Of a DNA stretch of 6,208 bases, positions 1 through 4,471 are shown in pieces. The position numbers and the translations under genes are program-made. The notes beneath the pieces were generated by a model. It searched no databases. It was not told the DNA's origin and saw only the letters and a list, made by a program, of their open reading frames with translations. The stretch's first letter is position 1; each line of letters opens with the position of its first letter. Origin of the DNA: Nitrososphaerota archaeon (GTDB taxonomy: Archaea > Thermoproteota > Nitrososphaeria > Nitrososphaerales > Nitrosopumilaceae); the NCBI GenBank assembly GCA_016200035.1, contig JACQFM010000151.1, positions 1-6,208 of the forward strand, given 5' to 3'.

Positions 1-141
1 ACTCCAAGGAAGATACGCTTAATGAAAAAAATAAAGCAGAACTCATCTGTCCCAGCGTGGGTTATAATCAGAACAAAAAGGAAAGTGAGAACAAATCCAA
101 AGAAGAGACAATGGAGAAAAACTGATGTGGGGGTGGGATAA
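1..141 (+). CDS. rpl39e: Large ribosomal subunit protein eL39 (L39e), 5' end cut off by window
   Basis: The frame is open from base 1 to the TAA at 139-141 and gives 46 residues. It is too short and too edge-bound to stand out as an ORF, but the protein is recognisable. It contains KKIKQNSSVPAWVIIRTKRK followed by VRTNPKKRQWRK, matching the family pattern K-Q-N-x-x-V-P-x-W-V, then R-x-N-P-K-R-R-x-W-R. L39e is a very small, basic, archaeal/eukaryotic-specific protein of about 50 residues that lines the lower part of the peptide exit tunnel. Only a handful of N-terminal residues should be missing. Its stop codon directly abuts the rpl31e ATG, so the two genes are surely co-transcribed, as in many archaea. 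The C-terminal VGVG codons also form the G-rich ribosome-binding site of the next gene. Confidence 0.93.
   Translation, partial: TPRKIRLMKKIKQNSSVPAWVIIRTKRKVRTNPKKRQWRKTDVGVG
129..135 (+). promoter_or_regulatory. Shine-Dalgarno-like site for rpl31e inside the end of rpl39e
   Basis: GGGGGTG lies 6 bases before the rpl31e ATG and resembles the archaeal GGAGGTG consensus with one G replacing A. It sits inside the last codons of rpl39e, so the two genes look translationally coupled. It supports ATG 142 as the real start. Most other genes here lack such a site and look leaderless. Confidence 0.55.
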
Positions 142-666
142 ATGTCTCAAGAAGAAGTTGAACGTGTCTATACCATAAATCTTGGAAAAGTTTTGCTTTC
201 TCCGAGAAATCAGAGGGCAAAGCGAGCAATTAACATGATGAGAGAATTTGCGACGCGTCACATGAAATCTGAAAACGTAAAGATAGAAGAGGATGTCAGT
301 CACCTGATCTGGTCACGAGGAATAAGACATCCGCCAAGAAAGATTAGAGTAAAGTTAACAAAAGATGAAGATGGAATGGTGTTAATCTCGAAATATCAGG
401 AAGAAATCACAAAAACCAAGAAAGAAGAAAAAGCTGAGGAAAAAGCCAAGCAGAAAAAAGTTGAGGAAGCTGAAGAGAAAAAAGCTACAGAAAAAGCAGA
501 AAAGGCGGAAGAAAAATCCGCTAAGAAAAAGACAGAGGAAAAACCAACCAAGACCGCGGAGAAAACGGAAAAAGCTAAAGAAGAAAAAGTTAAAAAAGAA
601 AAATCAGAAAAAGTTAAGGAAAAACCTAAAGAATCAAAGTCTAACAAAAAAGCAAAGAAAAAATAA
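142..666 (+). CDS. rpl31e: Large ribosomal subunit protein eL31 (L31e) with long Lys/Glu-rich C-terminal tail
   Basis: Residues 1-88 are a full L31e domain. The family landmarks are visible: YTINLGK near residue 10, the basic helix R22-R34 leading to MMREFATRHM, then VSHLIWSRGIRHPPRKIRVKL (quoted in part; residues 52-72), matching the eukaryotic W-x-x-G-I-R-x-x-P-x-x-I-R-V pattern. L31e is an archaeal/eukaryotic 60S/50S surface protein near the polypeptide exit, and the domain normally ends at about 80-125 residues. Here 86 further residues (89-174) consist largely of Lys (35) and Glu (22) with Ala, Thr and Ser and no aromatic residue, so the protein is about twice the core length. The start is fixed by the abutting rpl39e stop and the G-rich site just upstream. 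In many archaea eif6 follows this pair; here the next gene is the convergent ftsZ-like gene, 3 bases away. The core assignment is firm; the role of the tail is unknown. Confidence 0.95.
   Translation: MSQEEVERVYTINLGKVLLSPRNQRAKRAINMMREFATRHMKSENVKIEEDVSHLIWSRGIRHPPRKIRVKLTKDEDGMVLISKYQEEITKTKKEEKAEEKAKQKKVEEAEEKKATEKAEKAEEKSAKKKTEEKPTKTAEKTEKAKEEKVKKEKSEKVKEKPKESKSNKKAKKK
406..663 (+). repeat. Low-complexity lysine/glutamate tail-coding stretch of rpl31e
   Basis: This stretch codes for L31e residues 89-174. It is purine-rich, dominated by AAA, AAG, GAA and GCT/GCA codons, and encodes irregular repeats of KAEEK/EKAEK type. The protein segment is probably disordered or a charged single helix. 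The same DNA produces spurious long open frames on both strands, which should not be called as genes. The composition suggests repeat expansion or slippage, so length is likely to vary between close relatives. Confidence 0.8.
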
Positions 667-669
667 ATT
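646..669 (-). terminator. T-run terminator candidate for the ftsZ-like gene, embedded in the rpl31e tail
   Basis: Just past the TAG of the ftsZ-like gene, the minus strand reads TTTATTTTTTCTTTGCTTTTTT, with T6 runs opposite 658-663 and 646-651. Archaeal termination commonly needs only such T-rich non-template tracts. The runs exist because the plus strand encodes poly-lysine with AAA codons, so coding and termination signals share the same bases. This is inferred from sequence pattern only. Confidence 0.45.
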
Positions 670-1623
670 CTATTCTAACTGAGCTAAATCCAGATCCAAC
701 TTTATACTGCAGTCAGGATCATCCCAATCTAAAGTGTCTCTTTGTGGAATTATTCCCAACGGATCATATTTGTCAAACCTTGTCTCGCCATCCACCGATG
801 TCAACAAGATTACTTTGGAATTCTCAGAAGCTACTACAGAAAGACTCACACGAGTACTGTCATCATTGAAGATTCCGCTAATAGTATTAACCATGGAATT
901 TAGTGTGCCAACTGAGACCCTGTTGCCTCCCATCACATACAGCATAGCACTTTTGACGCTACCTGGAGGCGCATCTTCGTACAGCATTTTTAGGGAATCC
1001 CTTAAGGAGATTTGCACGTCATCAACATCCTTACTTGTTGAAAGAATGTTTGTCTCCTTCGGCAGAGAGGAAGATTTCAGACATGAAATTACCTCAAGCA
1101 GAGCCGAATTTGTAATAATGTTGCAGGCATCGGGGGTCAGATCTGGGTTGCTATCAAGCAGCGCATCGTTATCCACTATTACTGTACAGTCAGAATTTGT
1201 TTTTAATCTCTTCAGGGAAACACCTGAAAAGAATATTCTATCGCGTTCAAACTTGAAGGGCATTATGCCAAACGAAAGTACGTTCTTTCCTAGTTCTTTT
1301 CCAACCTGAGAAACAATAGGTGCCAGCGCAGCGCCTGATTTTCCTGCTAGGTTTGCTACTATAATAATAGTTGAATATGCAGATATTTTTTCCCTAAGAG
1401 AATCTACAGCTCCAATTGAAACTCCTCTAATAAGATACGAAGATGGATTAAGAACAGGTGAGGTATTAACAAGAATTTTTGTACAGTCGGAATTTAGATC
1501 TTTTGGATCATGGCTTATTAAGATACAGTCGGAGCCTAGCTTGGATTTTGCCTTCTGTGCAAGCCTACAACCAGCACCACCAAGACCAACAATTAGCACT
1601 GGCTCTTGCATATCAAATTCCAT
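670..1623 (-). CDS. ftsZ: Divergent FtsZ/tubulin-family protein (thaumarchaeal FtsZ-like)
   Basis: The 317-residue protein has an FtsZ-type Rossmann fold pattern. The T1 loop is VGLGGAGCR (12-20; FtsZ VGxGGxGxN). The T4 region is ANLAGKSGAALAP (90-102), where FtsZ has AGMGGGTGTGAAP. PFKFERDR (122-129) matches the FtsZ PFxFExxxR stretch, and SDCTVIVDNDALL (144-156) matches the D-x-x-I-V-I-x-N-D-x-L segment that contacts nucleotide. SKDVDDV (197-203) aligns with the T7 loop N-x-D-x-x-D, keeping both acidic residues (D199, D202). The GGGTGTG signature is therefore lost, so GTP binding may be weak or altered. It is shorter than most FtsZ (350-400 residues) and I see no conserved C-terminal tail peptide. 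It is third in a leftward cluster after fumC and mtaB, 75 bases behind mtaB. The start could be M1 (1623) or M5 (1611): the TATA-like box at 1641-1648 is close for a leaderless start at M1 and would suit M5. From memory, thaumarchaea divide with Cdv/ESCRT proteins and their FtsZ is not clearly the division ring. Confidence 0.82.
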   Translation of the reverse strand: MEFDMQEPVLIVGLGGAGCRLAQKAKSKLGSDCILISHDPKDLNSDCTKILVNTSPVLNPSSYLIRGVSIGAVDSLREKISAYSTIIIVANLAGKSGAALAPIVSQVGKELGKNVLSFGIMPFKFERDRIFFSGVSLKRLKTNSDCTVIVDNDALLDSNPDLTPDACNIITNSALLEVISCLKSSSLPKETNILSTSKDVDDVQISLRDSLKMLYEDAPPGSVKSAMLYVMGGNRVSVGTLNSMVNTISGIFNDDSTRVSLSVVASENSKVILLTSVDGETRFDKYDPLGIIPQRDTLDWDDPDCSIKLDLDLAQLE

Positions 1624-1640
1624 GACTCTTCTTTGGTTAC

Positions 1641-1648
1641 AATATAAG
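1641..1648 (-). promoter_or_regulatory. Possible TATA box of the ftsZ-like gene
   Basis: On the minus strand the bases read CTTATATT, preceded by a T-run. They lie 18-25 bases before ATG 1623 and 30-37 before the in-frame ATG at 1611. With the usual 24-28 base TATA-to-start distance, transcription would begin near 1618, which favours the inner ATG or a shorter-than-usual spacing. A promoter here would let ftsZ be expressed apart from fumC-mtaB. Read-through from mtaB is also possible. Confidence 0.4.
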
Positions 1649-1650
1649 TT

Positions 1651-1695
1651 AAAAAACTTTGTTGATTAGTTTTGATCCTAGCTTAGATGTAAAAA
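1651..1695 (-). terminator. T-runs after mtaB, weak terminator candidate
   Basis: After the mtaB stop (TAA opposite 1699-1701) the minus strand has T5 opposite 1691-1695 and T6 opposite 1651-1656. The first run belongs to a perfect 12-base palindrome, TAAAAATTTTTA (1690-1701), which contains the stop codon. A short inverted repeat AAGTT/AACTT (1646-1659) flanks the second. Together they could give partial termination before the ftsZ-like gene. The stems are A/T only and may simply reflect composition. Confidence 0.3.
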
Positions 1696-1698
1696 TTT

Positions 1699-2967
1699 TT
1701 AGCTCAGAGTTTTTCCATAAAGTACATGTTTTGTGGCATCTGTGATCTCAACTTTGATTTTTTCACCCAACCTCACATTTTCTTTTACAACTACTGGTTT
1801 GTATGCAAAGTTTCTACCTTTCACAATTCCATTTGAGCTCTCATCAAAGAAGACTTCGCCAATCCAGCCAATCCATTTTTTGTTTCTCTCATAAGCAACT
1901 TTTTTTGCCAGTTCGAATATGATTTTAGTACGTCTCTTTACCTCAGAGACTCTAATCTGTTTCATCTCAGCGGCTTTTGTACCTGGCCGCGCACTGTATC
2001 TTGAGAGATTTATGATATCTGGCTTTGTCTCCTCGATTAGTCGAACCGTTTGTTGGAAATCATCTTCACTTTCAGACGGAAATCCTACTATGATATCGGT
2101 GGAAATTGCAAAGTTTTCGAACTTTTTACGGAATTTTTCGCTGGTTATCTTGAAGACGTCTGCTGTGTGTCCACGCTTCATCTCCTTAAGGACCGCATTG
2201 CTACCGCTCTGGACTGGAATATGGAGAAACTTGAGGACTTTGTCATTTTCAAAGGCTTTCAATAGATTATCACGAATCCTGGGCATGTACATGGGGTTCA
2301 TCATGCCTACACGAATCAGAAAGTCATGTTCAATCTGAACCACTTCTGTAATCAATGTTGGTAGGTCCGTTCCTATGTCAAGTCCGTAGCAGCCGTTATC
2401 TGTAGATGTAAGCCAGATCTCCTTGCAGCCTTCATCTATCTCACTTCGTACTTGTCTAACAATGTCTCCAATCCTATAGCTACGCAGGTCTCCTTTGGAG
2501 AGCTTGGTCTGACAGAAAGTGCACTCGCTCATGCATCCACTAGCAACCTCAACTATTCCTACGACTGGATTTAGTCTGACCTTGGGCAAACCGACCTTGG
2601 ACAAGTCCGAGTCTGCAAGTTCAACTCTTCTCTTTCCTTTTAGAGTAGAGTTGATTACTTGCAATGTTTGTCCTATGGAATTTGGTCCAAGCAAACTTGC
2701 ATTTGGACTAAATTTCTCGACTGTGGTTCTTTCAGCTTTTGGAAGACATCCTGCGACAACAAGCGGCTTATGTTTTAGGCTCTTTATTCTATTTATCATT
2801 TTATTTGCTGTTGCATCCTTTACTGAGCACGTAACTACCAGATTCAAGTCAGAGTCAGATGAATTTTGTGCAAGAGTATGACCACCATTTAAGATCAAGC
2901 CTGAGATCATCTCCGAGTCAGCAAAGCTTGCAGAGCAACCATATGCTTCAACCCAAATCTTTGCCAT
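1699..2967 (-). CDS. mtaB: tRNA N6-threonylcarbamoyladenosine (t6A37) methylthiotransferase, archaeal MtaB/CDKAL1 type
   Basis: The 422-residue protein has the three-part layout of the methylthiotransferase family. The N-terminal MTTase (UPF0004) domain supplies the auxiliary cluster cysteines C11 (EAYGCSAS), C47 (VVTCSVKDAT) and C74 (VAGCLPKAE). The radical-SAM core carries C145-x3-C149-x2-C152 (SGCMSECTFCQTKLSKG), with family features such as LHIPVQSGSN (248-257) and STDIIVGFP (289-297). A TRAM RNA-binding domain fills about residues 362-420. All six cluster cysteines are present, so it should be active. The family inserts a methylthio group at C2 of t6A37 in ANN-decoding tRNAs, giving ms2t6A, using two [4Fe-4S] clusters and SAM in the cytoplasm. 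T-C-S-V-K and the K-x-x-x-G-D-L-R-S-Y context fit the archaeal/eukaryotic MtaB branch better than MiaB or RimO. The ATG lies 2 bases after the fumC stop, so it is almost certainly co-transcribed with fumC; no strong Shine-Dalgarno site is visible. Confidence 0.93.
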   Translation of the reverse strand: MAKIWVEAYGCSASFADSEMISGLILNGGHTLAQNSSDSDLNLVVTCSVKDATANKMINRIKSLKHKPLVVAGCLPKAERTTVEKFSPNASLLGPNSIGQTLQVINSTLKGKRRVELADSDLSKVGLPKVRLNPVVGIVEVASGCMSECTFCQTKLSKGDLRSYRIGDIVRQVRSEIDEGCKEIWLTSTDNGCYGLDIGTDLPTLITEVVQIEHDFLIRVGMMNPMYMPRIRDNLLKAFENDKVLKFLHIPVQSGSNAVLKEMKRGHTADVFKITSEKFRKKFENFAISTDIIVGFPSESEDDFQQTVRLIEETKPDIINLSRYSARPGTKAAEMKQIRVSEVKRRTKIIFELAKKVAYERNKKWIGWIGEVFFDESSNGIVKGRNFAYKPVVVKENVRLGEKIKVEITDATKHVLYGKTLS

Positions 2968-2969
2968 CT

Positions 2970-4364
2970 TTATCCTAGAAGTTTGGTTACTTCCTTTTCA
3001 CTCAATAATCCCTTTGAGATTACTAGCTCTCTTATGGTCTTGCCTGTCTTCAATGACTCCTTGTAAAGTTCAGCAGATGTCTGATATCCGAGTCTAGGTG
3101 AGAGAAGCGTCACTATTACTGGACTTTTTTCTATATGCTGGCGAAGCTTTTGCTTGTTAGCAGACAACCCATCTATCAAGTTACGAGAGAAAATTGGTAC
3201 AAAATTTTTTATCATATCGGTTGACTCTAAAACAGATTTTAGCATAACAGGAAGCATCACGTTTAGCTCAAACTGTCCTGCCTGCGCGGCAAGGGCCACA
3301 ACGTTGTCGTTTCCAATTATATCAAAGCAGATCATGTTCATGCACTCTGCAAGTGACGGGTTAACCTTGCCTGGCATTATAGAAGAGCCCGCGTGAACTG
3401 CAGGAATGCCAAGCTCAGAGAGTCCTGCTACTGGACCAGATGCCATCAGTCTTATGTCATTAGAAATTCTCCCAAGTTCAACCGCCAGATTTCTTAGTGT
3501 AGAAGAGAGATTTACTACAGCAAGCCTGCTTTGTAATGAGAACTGCATGTCTGCTTGAGGCTTTAGGGGAAGTTTTGTAACTCTGGTAAGTTCTGATATC
3601 ACCGCAGTTCTATAACCTTTGGGAGTGTTTGCCCCAGTACCAACAGCAGTCCCTCCCAACGCAACAAACTCGAGCTCTTTTTTTGCAGCAACAATTGCAT
3701 CTCGTGCTTTTGCGATCGATGTCGCATAAGCTCCAAACTCGCCACCAAGTGTCACAGGCAGAGCATCCATCAAGTGAGTTCTTCCAATTTTTTTAAAGAC
3801 AGAAAATTCTTTTGCCTTTTTTGTCAGTGACTTTATTAATTCGTCAAGAGCTAGAATTACTTGCTTTAGATTAAACAAAATAGAAACATGAATCGCAGTC
3901 GGGAACGTGTCATTGCTTGACTGCGACATGTTTACATGGTCGTTGGGATGAATTACTTCGTACTTTCCCTTATGCTGTCCCACGATTTCAAGAGCTACAT
4001 TTGCAATCACTTCGTTTACATTCATGTTAAAGGCCGTGCCAGCACCTGAGTTTATTTCTTCGATAACAAACTGATCAAGAAATTTTCCTGATAAGATTAT
4101 ATCACACGCTTTTACTATTGCACTTCCGCGCTTTTTATCAAGAGCACCTGTCTTGATGTTAGCTACTGCAGCTGATCTCTTGATCATTACAAAGGCGATG
4201 ATCAAATAAAGATGGGAGCGATGACCAGTTACGTGATATTGTTGAATTGCTCTTGCAGTAAATGGACCATAATATGCATCAGCTGGTATCTTTACCTCGC
4301 CCAAAGAATCCTTATCTGTTCTGAACTTCACGTGCAAGCTTGAATTAATTTTCCTAATATTCAT
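2970..4364 (-). CDS. fumC: Class II fumarase / aspartase-family lyase, probably fumarate hydratase
   Basis: The 464-residue protein has the full fumarase/aspartase superfamily signature, GSSIMPGKVNP (326-336), with the catalytic SS loop serine (S327, matching E. coli FumC S318) and active-site K333 and N335. GRTHLMDALPVTLG (194-207) supplies H197, and HPNDHVNMSQSSNDTFPTA (139-157) and FELNVMLPVM (365-374) are fumarase-like. Some segments look more like aspartase: NSGAGTAFNMNVNEVIAN (105-122), PADAYYG (27-33) and the C-terminal TIRELVISKGLLSEKEV. The chain ends at KLLG, without the short Pro/Met tail common in the family. Fumarase is the better call, reversibly hydrating fumarate to malate in the cytoplasm as homotetramers, as central carbon metabolism requires. 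Aspartase (aspartate to fumarate plus ammonia) is the alternative. ATG 4364 lies about 26 bases from a TATA-like centre, fitting a leaderless start, and adds about 14 residues before the conserved KDSLGEVKIPADAYYG. It heads the fumC-mtaB(-ftsZ) cluster and is divergent from nirK. Confidence 0.88.
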   Translation of the reverse strand: MNIRKINSSLHVKFRTDKDSLGEVKIPADAYYGPFTARAIQQYHVTGHRSHLYLIIAFVMIKRSAAVANIKTGALDKKRGSAIVKACDIILSGKFLDQFVIEEINSGAGTAFNMNVNEVIANVALEIVGQHKGKYEVIHPNDHVNMSQSSNDTFPTAIHVSILFNLKQVILALDELIKSLTKKAKEFSVFKKIGRTHLMDALPVTLGGEFGAYATSIAKARDAIVAAKKELEFVALGGTAVGTGANTPKGYRTAVISELTRVTKLPLKPQADMQFSLQSRLAVVNLSSTLRNLAVELGRISNDIRLMASGPVAGLSELGIPAVHAGSSIMPGKVNPSLAECMNMICFDIIGNDNVVALAAQAGQFELNVMLPVMLKSVLESTDMIKNFVPIFSRNLIDGLSANKQKLRQHIEKSPVIVTLLSPRLGYQTSAELYKESLKTGKTIRELVISKGLLSEKEVTKLLG

Positions 4365-4385
4365 TCGCTTTTAACAAATGACACC

Positions 4386-4395
4386 AATAATAATT
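4386..4395 (-). promoter_or_regulatory. TATA-like box for the fumC-mtaB transcript
   Basis: The minus strand reads AATTATTATT, 22-31 bases before the fumC ATG. Its centre at about -26 predicts transcription starting at the start codon itself, and there is no Shine-Dalgarno motif before the ATG. It is AT-rich rather than a perfect TATA consensus, so this is a moderate call. Confidence 0.4.
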
Positions 4396-4398
4396 GAA

Positions 4399-4417
4399 AT
4401 CTACAAAAATTTTAGAT
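4399..4417. promoter_or_regulatory. Near-perfect palindrome between the divergent fumC and nirK promoters, candidate operator
   Basis: The bases ATCTACAAAAATTTTAGAT form a 19-base inverted repeat: 8 of 9 pairs match around a central A, the one mismatch being C4404 against T4412. It starts 4 bases upstream of the fumC TATA-like box and ends 23 bases before that of nirK. That is where a dimeric archaeal regulator could act on either gene. No known regulator motif is recognised. In AT-rich DNA a palindrome of this length can occur by chance. Confidence 0.3.
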
Positions 4418-4440
4418 GATTAGGATTTTGCCTCAATAGA

Positions 4441-4448
4441 TTAATATA
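4441..4448 (+). promoter_or_regulatory. TATA box of nirK
   Basis: TTAATATA lies 24-31 bases before the nirK ATG, centred at about -27, and is a good archaeal TATA box. The predicted transcription start falls at or one base before the ATG. The intervening bases carry no Shine-Dalgarno motif, so the mRNA is probably leaderless. This supports ATG 4472 as the start. Confidence 0.6.
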
Positions 4449-4471
4449 CTTGTAAAAGGCGATCCGAGACG

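Noticed and set aside
43..303. Open frame on the minus strand opposite rpl39e and rpl31e
   Set aside because: Both plus-strand genes are certain ribosomal proteins; the antisense product is a composition shadow.
396..682. Open frames on both strands across the rpl31e tail (Ser/Phe-rich on minus, Lys/Arg-rich on plus)
   Set aside because: They come from the low-complexity purine-rich codons of the L31e tail; no family features, start signals or neighbour logic.
734..1309. 191-codon open frame on the plus strand opposite the ftsZ-like gene
   Set aside because: It is antisense to a gene with clear FtsZ motifs; the translation shows no recognisable domain and no promoter or ribosome-binding site.
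1646..1659. AAGTT-AAAA-AACTT inverted repeat as a regulatory site
   Set aside because: Only five A/T-rich pairs in AT-rich intergenic DNA; mentioned only as part of the weak mtaB terminator region.
1699..2967. MiaB (i6A methylthiotransferase) or RimO (ribosomal protein S12 methylthiotransferase)
   Set aside because: The N-terminal cysteine contexts and residues after the radical-SAM motif fit the archaeal/eukaryotic MtaB branch; RimO acts on bacterial S12.
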